Source: Oscillospiraceae bacterium
GTDB taxonomy: Bacteria; Bacillota; Clostridia; Oscillospirales; Oscillospiraceae
Assembly: GCA_017469795.1 (NCBI GenBank)
Contig: JAFUFT010000037.1
Span: 1 to 64,000, forward strand
Direction: 5' to 3'
DNA length: 64,000 nt
The translations under genes and the position numbers were made by a program. The notes below the pieces were generated by a model that had not been told where the DNA came from, did no database searches, and saw only the letters and a list, made by a program, of their open reading frames with translations. Positions 42,049-50,533 of this stretch are shown piece by piece; the stretch's first letter is position 1, and the number at the start of each line of letters is the position of its first letter.

Positions 42049-42735
42049 TCAGTTCCTCCCTGTTGTGTGATTTCGATCCAGCTTCATCAGCGCCCGGGAA
42101 AGATAATACCCCAGGAACACGAAGGTACCCATGACCGCCATGTAGTCCAGGATAAAGAGAATCACCGGCTCCGAGTGGTCAAAAAAGGCAAAGGCCGTCC
42201 TGAGAAACAGATAATCCCCCACACCCCGCTTTACAAAAGCAAAGCCGCCGTATAGCGCGATACACACACCCAGGGCGCGGACAACGATGGTTTTGAAGCG
42301 GGACTTCTCCCCAAGATGTTTTCCGGCCGCCGTCACCATCCGTCTCCAGTGGAACCCCAGGTGCAGGCTCATCAGCGTAAATCCCCAGTAGGCGCACAGC
42401 ATATGGACCCGGCGGGACAGGCTGGAAAAGGGCACGTCCGGCAATGTCTTATAGAGATGTTTCGAGAGCAGGACCCCGCTGACGCCGGAACCAAGAAGGC
42501 AGGCGAACATCAGAAGTATTACCGCAGTCTGCACAGAGCGCATGGCGGTATAGCGTCCCCGGAAAATGCCGGCCGTCCATTTCCGATTGAGGATGTGATG
42601 GATGACAAACAACAAAAGCATCCCGGTGCCAATGATCTCATGGGGAAACGTGCCGATCAGCTCATAGGGCATCAGCAGCAGAAGCGCCAGGGTCATGGCC
42701 GCGTCCACCACAATTTTCACATTGGATCGTTTCAT
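42049..42735 (-). CDS. DUF4405 membrane protein (cytochrome b-like)
   Basis: A 228-residue integral membrane protein with about five helices, of the DUF4405 family. Histidines suited to bind heme are paired across helices: H46/H47 (VIHHILNRKW), H111 and H125/H129 (VHMLCAYWGF...SLHLGFHW). Proposed role: b-type heme electron carrier across the membrane. First gene of the operon with two Fe-S aldo-keto reductases and two flavodoxins. ATG preceded by GACGGAGGTGCGCC. Heme binding is inference from histidine positions. Confidence 0.78.
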   Translation of the reverse strand: MKRSNVKIVVDAAMTLALLLLMPYELIGTFPHEIIGTGMLLLFVIHHILNRKWTAGIFRGRYTAMRSVQTAVILLMFACLLGSGVSGVLLSKHLYKTLPDVPFSSLSRRVHMLCAYWGFTLMSLHLGFHWRRMVTAAGKHLGEKSRFKTIVVRALGVCIALYGGFAFVKRGVGDYLFLRTAFAFFDHSEPVILFILDYMAVMGTFVFLGYYLSRALMKLDRNHTTGRN

Positions 42736-42760
42736 GGCGCACCTCCGTCATTATAGTCTC

Positions 42761-42789
42761 ATTATATCAGTTCCCGGTTCCGGAAACAA
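42761..42789 (-). promoter_or_regulatory. Promoter P1 of the DUF4405/AKR/flavodoxin operon
   Basis: On the minus strand TTGTTT (42784-42789), a 17-bp spacer and perfect TATAAT (42761-42766). The -35 is preceded by GAAATCCGAA, giving the extended element GAATTGTTT shared with promoters at 43841, 50676, 56983, 57078, 60233 and 63775. Confidence 0.75.
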
Positions 42790-42809
42790 TTCGGATTTCT
42801 TCTCTTATT

Positions 42810-42826
42810 GATAAGCACTGCTTATC
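42810..42826. promoter_or_regulatory. LysR-type operator, box A1
   Basis: A perfect 8-bp inverted repeat GATAAGCA-C-TGCTTATC. Its near edge is 20 nt from the -35 of P1 (minus strand) and 7 nt from the -35 of the lysR promoter (plus strand), the typical place for LysR activation and autoregulation. A second copy lies at 43804-43820. Confidence 0.75.
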
Positions 42827-42833
42827 CATTTCC

Positions 42834-42862
42834 TTGACAGGACAGAAATCGGGCGGTAAACT
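42834..42862 (+). promoter_or_regulatory. Promoter of the first lysR gene
   Basis: TTGACA (42834-42839), a 17-bp spacer and TAAACT (42857-42862). Start codon 33 nt downstream. Confidence 0.65.
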
Positions 42863-42894
42863 AAGGATAGATTCGTCGGGAAGGATGTGATCCC

Positions 42895-43800
42895 ATGCTT
42901 CTCAAACAGGCCCGGTATTTCGTGACCGTAGTGGACGCGAACAGCTTCACCGAAGCCGCAGAGCAGCTATACGTCTCCCAGTCCGCCGTCTCCCAGCAGA
43001 TCAAGGCGCTGGAAGAGGACCTTGGCACCCGGCTCATGATCCGGGAAAAAAGGAAGTTCAGCCTGACCCCTGCGGGGGAATACTTCTACCGCCGCTGCAA
43101 GGCCATGGTGGGCGAGGCCGACGCCATTGTCCGGGAGACCGTCCGCATCGGCAGGGGCGAAAACAACCATCTTCAGGTCGGCTACCTGAGCATCTTTCAG
43201 GGGCAGGCGCTGCATCAGGCTGTGGCGAAGTTCTCCGAAATCTATCCGGATGTTCGGATCTCCCTCCGGAGCGGCACCCATGAGGAGCTCTACTACGGTC
43301 TGCTGAACCGGGAACTGGACATCGCGCTCAACGACCAGCGGCGGGCCTTCTCCGATGAGTACGTCAATCTGGAGCTGGCCATGCCGCCGGTCCTGATCGA
43401 GATATCGAGCCGTCATTATCTTTCGGAGCTTCCCCAGGTAGAGATCGAGGACCTGCACGCCTTCCCCTGCATTCTTCTCTCCGGGACGGCGCAGCGCGAG
43501 ATAGAACAGCGCTACTACCATAGCATCCTCGGCTTTCCAGGAGAATTCCTGTTCGCGGAAACCATGGAGGCCGCACGGCTTCTGTTGGTCAGCGGACAGG
43601 GTTATCTGCCCGTGGAGGATGTCGGCTCCCTGATGTCTCCGGGCGTGGGGACCAAACGCATTTCCGTTCTGCGGCACGGCGCGCCCCTTCGGCGCCGATA
43701 CTGCGCCTTCTGGAGGAAGGAACGCGGTAACGAATATGTGGAGACCTTTGCCGATCTTTTGAGGAAGTACATTACCACGCCAGAAACATCTCAAAACTGA
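42895..43800 (+). CDS. LysR family transcriptional regulator (first)
   Basis: A 301-residue LysR regulator. N-terminal winged helix-turn-helix (residues 1-60) with the signature FTEAAEQLYVSQSAVSQQIKALEEDLG. The C-terminal part is the two-lobed effector domain (VGYLSIFQGQALHQAVAKFSEIYPDV). It is divergent from the DUF4405 operon and is followed by an NTF2/flavodoxin operon; both carry the same inverted repeat at identical distance from the -35, which makes this protein their likely regulator. Confidence 0.9.
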   Translation: MLLKQARYFVTVVDANSFTEAAEQLYVSQSAVSQQIKALEEDLGTRLMIREKRKFSLTPAGEYFYRRCKAMVGEADAIVRETVRIGRGENNHLQVGYLSIFQGQALHQAVAKFSEIYPDVRISLRSGTHEELYYGLLNRELDIALNDQRRAFSDEYVNLELAMPPVLIEISSRHYLSELPQVEIEDLHAFPCILLSGTAQREIEQRYYHSILGFPGEFLFAETMEAARLLLVSGQGYLPVEDVGSLMSPGVGTKRISVLRHGAPLRRRYCAFWRKERGNEYVETFADLLRKYITTPETSQN

Positions 43801-43803
43801 ATC

Positions 43804-43820
43804 AATAAGTATTGCTTATC
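43804..43820. promoter_or_regulatory. LysR-type operator, box A2
   Basis: Inverted repeat AATAAGTA-T-TGCTTATC, matching box A1 in 14 of 17 positions. Its near edge is 20 nt from the -35 of P2, exactly as for box A1 and P1. Confidence 0.7.
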
Positions 43821-43862
43821 AAAAGCAGCGGGAAATCGAATTGATTTTCCCGCTGCTTTTTT
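43821..43862 (+). terminator. lysR terminator overlapping promoter P2
   Basis: A perfect 15-bp stem (AAAAGCAGCGGGAAA with its complement at 43846-43860), 10-nt loop TCGAATTGAT and a T run to 43862. The loop and 3' arm carry the extended -35 of the next operon, so one 40-bp stretch ends lysR and starts the following operon. Confidence 0.85.
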
Positions 43863-43869
43863 ATATGCT
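43841..43869 (+). promoter_or_regulatory. Promoter P2 of the NTF2/flavodoxin operon
   Basis: TTGATT (43841-43846), a 17-bp spacer and TATGCT (43864-43869). The upstream extension GGAAATCGAATTGATT (43831-43846) is identical to the element at 63775-63790 on the other strand. Confidence 0.65.
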
Positions 43870-43903
43870 GGAATCAGGATAAACTGAGGGAGGCACGCTG
43901 CGG

Positions 43904-44269
43904 ATGGACAGTCAATCGATCCAGGCGCTCTATACCGTCATGTACGACGCCATGATCGCCAAGGACGACGCGGGACTGTCCGAAGTTCTGGACGACAGCT
44001 TTGTACTGATACACATGACGGGAATGAAACAAACGAAGTCCGCATTTATCCGGGCGGTACTGGACGGTACGCTGAACTACTTCTCCGCCAGACACGAGCA
44101 TATGGATGTGACCGTAACCGGGAATACTGCCACCCTGGTGGGACAGAGCTATGTGGCCGCAGCGGTATTCGGCGGCGGCAAACACAACTGGTGTCTGCAG
44201 CAGACGCTGACGCTTCGTAAAATAAGCGGCGGCTGGACCATTACCAAATCCGTCGCGTCAACCTATTGA
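43904..44269 (+). CDS. NTF2-like protein (DUF4440/SnoaL type)
   Basis: A 121-residue small NTF2-like protein: helices around IQALYTVMYDAMIAKDDAGLSEVL, then strands DDSFVLIHMTG, VTVTGNTATLVGQSYV and QQTLTLRKISGGWTITKS. Members are often isomerases, hydrolases or ligand-binding proteins. The ATG follows GGGAGGCACGCTGCGG. First gene of a two-gene operon with a flavodoxin 13 nt downstream. Substrate unknown. Confidence 0.78.
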   Translation: MDSQSIQALYTVMYDAMIAKDDAGLSEVLDDSFVLIHMTGMKQTKSAFIRAVLDGTLNYFSARHEHMDVTVTGNTATLVGQSYVAAAVFGGGKHNWCLQQTLTLRKISGGWTITKSVASTY

Positions 44270-44282
44270 GGAGGTAATCATT

Positions 44283-44798
44283 ATGGCAAAGAACATCATC
44301 ATCTACTACTCCCGCACCGGAGAGAACTACTGGTCCGGCGGCATCAAGAACATCTCCAAGGGCAACACCGAGCGGGTGGCGGAGTTCATCCAGAAGGCTG
44401 TGGGCGGCGACCTGTTCCAGGTGGAGACTGTCAAGGAGTACCCGAAGGACTACTACGAGTGCATCAATGAGGCAAAGGATGAGCTGAAGGCCAGAACCAG
44501 ACCGGAGCTCAAAGAATACCTTCCCGATATCGCAGAGTACGACAACGTGTTTGTCTGCGGTCCCTGCTGGTGGGGCACCTTCCCCATGGCGGTGTTCTCC
44601 CAGCTGGACCGGCTGGACTTCACCGGCAAGAAGGTCATGGCCGTCATGACCCACGAGGGCAGCGGTCTGGGCTCCTGCGAAAGAGATCTCAAGAAGCTCT
44701 GCGCCGGCGCCACCTTCGGCAAGGGTCTGGCTGTGGCCGGACACGCCTGCGCCGGAAGCGAGTTCCAGGTGGCCTCCTGGGCCAAGAGCCAGGTCTGA
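44283..44798 (+). CDS. Flavodoxin family protein
   Basis: A 171-residue flavodoxin. FMN loop YYSRTGENYWSGG is longer than standard, followed by KGNTERVAEFIQ. The flavin loop is GPCWWGTFPMAVFSQLD and the third loop is THEGSGLGSCERDLKK. No signal peptide. ATG preceded by GAGGAGGTAATCATT. Third flavodoxin of the island, under the same proposed LysR control as the DUF4405 operon. Confidence 0.87.
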   Translation: MAKNIIIYYSRTGENYWSGGIKNISKGNTERVAEFIQKAVGGDLFQVETVKEYPKDYYECINEAKDELKARTRPELKEYLPDIAEYDNVFVCGPCWWGTFPMAVFSQLDRLDFTGKKVMAVMTHEGSGLGSCERDLKKLCAGATFGKGLAVAGHACAGSEFQVASWAKSQV

Positions 44799-45121
44799 GG
44801 CACAGGAAAAGATTTGCGCCTCCAAAGCAGCAAGATCAGATTGGAGCCGATTCCCTCAGGAACCGGCTCCAATTGTCTGATTCAAAGAATGAACCGTCTC
44901 TCCGGTTTGGGGATCCTTCATTTGATTGTACCGCAAATCCTCTGAATACTGAATCTCATACTTTCCTCTCCCACGATTAGGCTCAGACTTCCAGGTATCC
45001 AGCTTCCCCGTGGAATTGACAAGAATCCGGAGATTTTGCAAATCATCCGCGGGCGGTGCTTGTGCTAAAATGTATGATGTCGAATTACAGCCACTGTCCG
45101 ACAAAAAAAGGAGTGAATCAA
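44799..45121 (+). other. Intergenic region upstream of SBP1
   Basis: No gene is seen in these 323 bases. A hairpin at 44841-44872 (TTGGAGCCG arm, 4-nt loop, one A-C mismatch) follows the flavodoxin stop and may terminate its transcript, although no U run follows. GAATTGACA at 45013-45021 combines the island's GAATTG extension with a consensus TTGACA -35. The -10 at 16-18 bp is poor (GCAAAT). A TGC-TAAAAT at 45063-45070 is an alternative -10. Confidence 0.4.
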
Positions 45122-46867
45122 TTGAAATCCATTATGAAACCTGCCGCCCTGATGCTGGCTCTGATCCTGGTTTTGTCCCTGCTTGGAGCCTGCGGCAGTC
45201 AGACCGCACCCTCTGTCTCCGACGCCGCCTCCGTCCAGGCTTCTGACGTTTCCGCAGCGGAAAACGCAGAGTCTCCCGCCGCGGAGGAACCGGCAGCGGA
45301 AGCGTCCGCCGCAGAGCTTCCCGCCGAAGCTTCTGAAGTAGAAGAAGTGCCGGAACTGGAACTGGGAGAGGTGACCTATCCTCTTGACGCCGAGGGCGCG
45401 ACCCTGACCTACTGGCTCCCCTGGATGCCGGCTCTGAGTATGCTCTATACCACCTACCTCGACCATCCCGCCTACGCCGCTGCGGAAGAGGCCACGGGCG
45501 TTTCGGTCGATTACATCTCCTGCTCTCAGGAGAGCGCTGCAACGGAGTTCAACCTGATGGTTGCCTCCGGAACCACCTACGACATCCTCTCCGGGGCCGC
45601 CGGGTACTACAACGGAGGTGTTGCCGCCGGCATCAATGACGATGTGCTGCTGGATCTGACGGATCTTCTGCCGGAGTATGTGCCGGACTATTACCGGGAG
45701 TTCGTCACCAACCCCAACTGGGTCAAGTTCGCCACCACTGACGACGGCACCATCGGCGCCATCTACTGCTTCAACGCCGTGGAGCTGGGCCTGTCCTCCG
45801 GCAACTTCATCCGCCAGGACTGGCTGGACGAGCTGGGTCTGGAGGCGCCTGTCACCATCGACGACTACCACGATGTGCTGACCGCTTTTAAGGAGAACTA
45901 TCACATCTCCGACCCCTACGTCATGAACGCCAACCTGACCTCCCCCCTGTCCTACGCCTTCGGCACCGCCAGTTTTGACGTGGACAACGCCAGCTCCCTC
46001 GCCTTCTTCCTGGAGGATAGAAAGGTACAGAGCGTCTTCACCTCTCCCAAATACCGGGACTATATCGGCACCCTGGCCGCATGGTTCCAGGAAGGGCTCA
46101 TCGGCAGCGACTTCTTCAACCGGGCCAGCGATCCCATGAATTCCGCCAACACCTCCATCATTCTGGGCGGTCAGGCGGGCATCTGGAACACCGTCATGAA
46201 CAATCTGGTGGACTATCCCAAGCAGGCCACTGATCCAGGTTTTGCCTGCGCGGCACTGCCTGACGCGCTGCCCAGCGACGGCAGCCTCCTGACCTTCTAC
46301 AGCAGCGATCCCGGCTCCGCCGGCAACGCCAGCATCGGCGCCTCCAGTGAGAACTGGGAACTGGCCCTGAAGTGGATCAACTTCTGGAGCACAGAGGAAG
46401 GCCTGCTGCTGGCTCGCTACGGCGTGGAGGGCGTTTCCTACACCATGGAGAACGGCGAACCCGTCTACACGGACGTGATCTACAACAACCCTGACGGCTT
46501 CATCTTCCAGCTGGCCCGGATTATGTACTGTGCCGCCTCTGTCCCCACGTTCGGCGATCCCCGCATCGTTCGTGACAATGTGTATTCCGACGAAGTGATC
46601 GCCTGCACCGCTGTCTGGGAATCCGCCTACGGCAGCAGCGACAGCTACATCTCCTCCTCGGTCACCATGACCACCGATGAGAGCGAGCGCTTCTACGGGA
46701 TGTACACCGACATTGGCACCTACGCCCAGACGGAGCTGATGCGATTCGTGGTAGGCGAGAACTCCATGGACAACTGGGATGAGTTCGTCAGCCACGTGGA
46801 AAGCATGGGCATCGAGGACTGCACCGCGATCTATCAGGATGCCTATGACCGGTATGAGGCCAGATAA
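45122..46867 (+). CDS. Solute-binding lipoprotein SBP1
   Basis: A 581-residue extracellular solute-binding protein (family 1/LplA-like) with lipobox LLGACG near residue 25, an acidic Ala/Glu/Ser linker (~35-80) and a two-lobe binding domain. Typical segments are LNLMVASGTTYDIL-like AATEFNLMVASGTTYDILSG, FIRQDWLDELGLEAPVTIDDYHDVL and the C-terminal motif IYQDAYDRYEAR. Start is TTG 45122 with AGGAG 8 nt upstream; an ATG 12 nt later has no suitable spacing. No ABC permease or ATPase is nearby. One of four paralogs in the window. Confidence 0.85.
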   Translation: MKSIMKPAALMLALILVLSLLGACGSQTAPSVSDAASVQASDVSAAENAESPAAEEPAAEASAAELPAEASEVEEVPELELGEVTYPLDAEGATLTYWLPWMPALSMLYTTYLDHPAYAAAEEATGVSVDYISCSQESAATEFNLMVASGTTYDILSGAAGYYNGGVAAGINDDVLLDLTDLLPEYVPDYYREFVTNPNWVKFATTDDGTIGAIYCFNAVELGLSSGNFIRQDWLDELGLEAPVTIDDYHDVLTAFKENYHISDPYVMNANLTSPLSYAFGTASFDVDNASSLAFFLEDRKVQSVFTSPKYRDYIGTLAAWFQEGLIGSDFFNRASDPMNSANTSIILGGQAGIWNTVMNNLVDYPKQATDPGFACAALPDALPSDGSLLTFYSSDPGSAGNASIGASSENWELALKWINFWSTEEGLLLARYGVEGVSYTMENGEPVYTDVIYNNPDGFIFQLARIMYCAASVPTFGDPRIVRDNVYSDEVIACTAVWESAYGSSDSYISSSVTMTTDESERFYGMYTDIGTYAQTELMRFVVGENSMDNWDEFVSHVESMGIEDCTAIYQDAYDRYEAR

Positions 46868-46905
46868 TAAACCTGCTCCACAACTGATTCATCATTGAAA
46901 AAAAG

Positions 46906-46956
46906 CAGAGCTTCCGAGATCCCCGCTTGAGCTGCGGCGGAACATCGGAGGCTCTG
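46906..46956. terminator. Bidirectional terminator between SBP1 and the AraC gene
   Basis: A 12-bp stem CAGAGCTTCCGA/TCGGAGGCTCTG (one G-U pair) between the convergent genes, with a run of A on the left (T run for the minus strand) and TTTCTGTTT on the right. Confidence 0.75.
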
Positions 46957-46977
46957 TTTCTGTTTGTATTGAGCGAC

Positions 46978-48597
46978 TTATTTATCCGTCAGGCGGCCGG
47001 ATTCCTCGGTGGTCCTCCTGTATACGGATGGGAGCACGCCGTTTTGCTTTTGGAAGACGCGGCTGAAGTGCCGGGCGTCCTGAAAGCCCACTCGCTCCGC
47101 GATCTGGCCGATCTTCAGTCCGGTACCGGTCAAAAGCGCCTTGGACTCCTCCAGCCGGATCGCCGTCAGGTAGCCCACAAAGGTCTGGTTGGTCTCCTTC
47201 TTGAACTTCGCGCAGAAGTAGGTGGGCGACAGATTCACATAGGCCGCCACCTCCTCCAGCCGGAGGGGTTCGGCAAAGTGGGCCTGGATATAGGCCTTCG
47301 CCCGACGCATATCCCGCTCGCCTCCGTCCCGGGACTGATCCTCCAGCATCGCGAAGCATTGCCGGATCCAGTCCGTCATCATGGGGATCATCAGTTCCAG
47401 CGAGGCGACGCCCTCCACCGTGGGCGGCATATTCCTGGCGTGCTTGAGGTACTTCCCACTCTCCACCAGCTCTGTCCGGCCGTAGCGGTTGAACGCCAGA
47501 GAGAGCTGATCGTTGATGCACAGGGCCCGGGAGATGCAGACCCCCGCGTTTTCCGCGGACTGCAGCAGATCCGACATCAGCTTTACGCATCCGTCGCAGT
47601 CTCTGGCCCGGACCGCCGCTGACAGGGCGGCTTTAGCTCCTGCGTCCAGGAACGCCTCCTTCGTCATGTGCCGGGACAAATAGCTTCCGTATTCGAGCAC
47701 TCTGCCCTTTCCTTCGCTCAGCCTCATCCACGCCGCGAACTTTGCAGCCTGAACCTCCAGAGGAAGCATTCTGAAGTCCCTGGTCCCCAGACCGACCCCC
47801 ACAGAGAGCGTGTTCTGGCCGCTGAGCCAGGATAGGATCCGGAAACACTCGGACAGAAACCCTCTGCACAGCTGCCGCATATCGGGCGCCGTCCCGGCAG
47901 TATTCAGGATCACGGACAGGCTGTCCTCCTTCAGGTAGCAAACCACCGTCGAAAACCGCTGACCGAAGAACGCCCGGGCCGCCTGCTCCAGTTCCAGCAT
48001 CGGCAGAAACGCCTCCGCCAGCAGGTCCTCCCTGGGACGGGGATCGATGACAAAGAACAGAGCCTGACACAGTCCCTCCGCGAAGGAGATCTGATACTCC
48101 TCCTCCAGCATCGGCAGATCCTCCAGCACCGTCGCCCCCGCGTCGGTGACGATGGTATCCTCGAAAAACTGCTTGTCCAGGACCCGACGGAGAGACTTGG
48201 CCGGCTCCACCCGGCTGGCGTTTTCCGCATCCTGCCGCCGGCTCCGGAACCGCTCGAGCGCGTATCCCACCTCGTCCTCGGTCCACTCCCTGGTCAGCAG
48301 GTCGTTCATTCCCGCCCGCAGCAGCTCCAGAAATTCTCCGGTATCCGGCGTGGTATTGCACACCAGAAAATAGGTGGCAGGACTGAATCTGGCGGAGGCC
48401 TTCAGAATATCGAGGGCTGACCCCTGATCGGTGTCCTCACAGATCACCAGTTCCGGCAGAACCCCCATGATCGCCTGGATGGCCACGTTGGCCTTGTCCG
48501 TCTGCTCCACCACGCGGATGTCGGAGTTCCGGCGCATACAGGCCGCCACGCAGTCCGCCAGCCGCTGCTGGCGCAGGCAAATGACCGCTGCTATCAT
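46978..48597 (-). CDS. AraC family regulator with degenerate receiver domain
   Basis: A 539-residue protein. Residues 1-~125 look like a response-regulator receiver, but the N-terminal acidic pair is missing (AVICLRQQR), the phosphoacceptor position reads PELVICED (Glu at the usual Asp) and the Lys of the K-P motif is LTREWTE. A long middle region (~130-420) resembles the sensing part of YesN-type regulators. The C-terminal AraC domain (~430-530) has two helix-turn-helices (LRLEEVAAYVNLSPTYFCAKFKKE and KIGQIAERVGFQDARHFSRVFQK). ATG 48597 preceded by GGAGAAGGTGATAGC. It lies between SBP1 and SBP2 and may control one or both. Confidence 0.85.
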   Translation of the reverse strand: MIAAVICLRQQRLADCVAACMRRNSDIRVVEQTDKANVAIQAIMGVLPELVICEDTDQGSALDILKASARFSPATYFLVCNTTPDTGEFLELLRAGMNDLLTREWTEDEVGYALERFRSRRQDAENASRVEPAKSLRRVLDKQFFEDTIVTDAGATVLEDLPMLEEEYQISFAEGLCQALFFVIDPRPREDLLAEAFLPMLELEQAARAFFGQRFSTVVCYLKEDSLSVILNTAGTAPDMRQLCRGFLSECFRILSWLSGQNTLSVGVGLGTRDFRMLPLEVQAAKFAAWMRLSEGKGRVLEYGSYLSRHMTKEAFLDAGAKAALSAAVRARDCDGCVKLMSDLLQSAENAGVCISRALCINDQLSLAFNRYGRTELVESGKYLKHARNMPPTVEGVASLELMIPMMTDWIRQCFAMLEDQSRDGGERDMRRAKAYIQAHFAEPLRLEEVAAYVNLSPTYFCAKFKKETNQTFVGYLTAIRLEESKALLTGTGLKIGQIAERVGFQDARHFSRVFQKQNGVLPSVYRRTTEESGRLTDK

Positions 48598-48704
48598 GCT
48601 ATCACCTTCTCCGGTTAATTGTACCACAGGCATGCCGAATGCGCAGATCTTTTCGTTCGGATGAAAATCGGGGAGCCGAAGCCCCCCCGATTTCTCGCTT
48701 TCCG

Positions 48705-50492
48705 TTATCCGCCGATATACCGGTCATAGGCCGCCTGACGGTACCCGATGGCTTCCTGCATTCCCATGTCGTTGAGCGCCTGGACGAATGCCGGATAGTC
48801 CGCCATAACCTCTTCTCCGACCACGAACTTCAGTACGTGCTCGGCCATGTAGGTGGAAAGGTCGGCGATCAGCGCGGAATACGCCTCCGTCTCCTCCTCG
48901 GTCATGGACGCGCCGTCGGGATAGACGTATTCCCCGTCCATGGCGCCGCTGTTGATGAGTTCCATAGCCTGACGCTGGTTATCGGTGAAGGTATCCATAT
49001 CGGTGTTGATATATCTGTAATAGAGATTGTCGGCGGCGGCCAGGCAGTGCAGCGCCTGGTTGATCATCAGGGTGAATCCGTCGCTGGCGGTCATCATCTC
49101 CGTGTAGTGCGGAACCCCGTCCGCTCCGGTCTCGTAGCTCAGGCCCTCAACGCCATACATGGACAGCATGCTCACCTCGTCGGTGTAGTGGCAGTCCAGC
49201 CACTTGCAGGCCAGCTCCACATTGGAGCAGTTGGCGCTGATGCTCACGGCAGAACGGACCTGATAGCTGGAGGTGGCGGTGAAGTGGAGGGTCTGATCCT
49301 CAGTCTTACGGATGGCGGGTACGCAGGCAAACCAGCCGCCCTCCTCCACGGTATCGTTCAGGGTCTCCAGACTGTTGACGCCGTAGCCCCAGAACAGGCC
49401 CACCTGACCGGATGTCACGAGATCCTGATAGGACATCTCATTGGTGTAGCTCTCAATATCCTTCGCGGTGTAGCCGGCGTCCATATAGCTGTGCAGCAGA
49501 TCCAGATAGGATATGAAGTCGTCCTCCACGATGGCGCATTTCACCTGTCCGTCCCGGACGTAGAAGGGCACCTGCAGGCCGGGAGACGTCATGAAGAAGG
49601 CTTTCACGTCGTAGCCGGCGGCAAAGGAGTTGCTCTGGTCGTCGAGATAGGAGGTGATGATCATAGGCGTCTCCACGCCCAGCTGATCGTGGAAGGCAGT
49701 GAGCACTTCCCACACGTCATCATAGGTCTTCGGGACTTCCAGACCCACCTGCTTAAGCCAGTCGCCGCGGACCATCAGACAGCCGCTGACAGGCATATTG
49801 ATGGCCGGGTCGGAGTAGCTGTAAAAGCCGATGAGGTTGCCGGAGGGCGTAGTCAGCGCGCTCTCCATCTCCGGGTCCAGTTCCAGGATCCGGCTGAAGT
49901 TCGGGGCACTGTCCAGATAGTCCGCCAGGTTCAGCAGGATATCGTCCCCCACGGCCTTGTCCATGCCGCCGGCATAGTACTCCGTGGCGCCCAGGAGAAT
50001 GTCCGGAAGCGTCCCCGCCGCAGCCTGAAGGTTGAACTGGGTCTGGGCGTTCTCCGGGATATAGCACTGATAGTCGATGTGAACGCCGGTGAGCTCCTCC
50101 ATCGCCAGAACCGAGTCGTTGCCGCTGTAGTCCTCCATGAAGGAGGTGAAGAAGGGCGAAACGGTGGTGAAGTAGCTGAGGGTCTCCGGCTCCTCCGTCA
50201 GCGGGAAGGAGTATTCCACGGACTCAAATCCCGCTTCCTCCGGGACTTCCTCTTCCGCAGACGCTTCCGTCTCCGCAGGCTCCGCGGAGGCCTCTTCGAC
50301 GGGTTCTGCCGCCTCCGCAGGGGCGGTCTCCGACTCCTCTGCCGTCTCCGGCGCCGCCGCAGACGCCGCGGCGGTATCCGCTTCTGACGCTGCAGGAGCC
50401 GCAGAGGACGATCCTGCCGCCGCGCCGCAGCCTGCCAGCAGGCCGAGAGTCAGGAGCAATGCCAGAACACGAATAAAATGCTTCTTTTTCAT
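48705..50492 (-). CDS. Solute-binding lipoprotein SBP2
   Basis: A 595-residue paralog of SBP1 without the extra N-terminal segment of SBP3/SBP4. Lipobox LLAGCG, then a ~65-residue Ala/Glu/Ser linker and the binding domain (TQFNLQAAAGTLPDILLGA, MVRGDWLKQVGLEVPKTYDDVW), closing with YRQAAYDRYIGG. Own promoter at 50534-50561. It is encoded after no transporter gene, so the import partner, if any, lies elsewhere. Divergent from the beta-helix gene. Confidence 0.85.
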   Translation of the reverse strand: MKKKHFIRVLALLLTLGLLAGCGAAAGSSSAAPAASEADTAAASAAAPETAEESETAPAEAAEPVEEASAEPAETEASAEEEVPEEAGFESVEYSFPLTEEPETLSYFTTVSPFFTSFMEDYSGNDSVLAMEELTGVHIDYQCYIPENAQTQFNLQAAAGTLPDILLGATEYYAGGMDKAVGDDILLNLADYLDSAPNFSRILELDPEMESALTTPSGNLIGFYSYSDPAINMPVSGCLMVRGDWLKQVGLEVPKTYDDVWEVLTAFHDQLGVETPMIITSYLDDQSNSFAAGYDVKAFFMTSPGLQVPFYVRDGQVKCAIVEDDFISYLDLLHSYMDAGYTAKDIESYTNEMSYQDLVTSGQVGLFWGYGVNSLETLNDTVEEGGWFACVPAIRKTEDQTLHFTATSSYQVRSAVSISANCSNVELACKWLDCHYTDEVSMLSMYGVEGLSYETGADGVPHYTEMMTASDGFTLMINQALHCLAAADNLYYRYINTDMDTFTDNQRQAMELINSGAMDGEYVYPDGASMTEEETEAYSALIADLSTYMAEHVLKFVVGEEVMADYPAFVQALNDMGMQEAIGYRQAAYDRYIGG

Positions 50493-50533
50493 AACACAAT
50501 CCTCCTTGTTGATGCGAAGATGTATCTAATCCT

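Noticed and set aside
44856..45104. Minus-strand 82-codon open frame between the flavodoxin and SBP1
   Set aside because: No ribosome binding site, no recognisable domain, and it overlaps the hairpin and the probable SBP1 promoter region.
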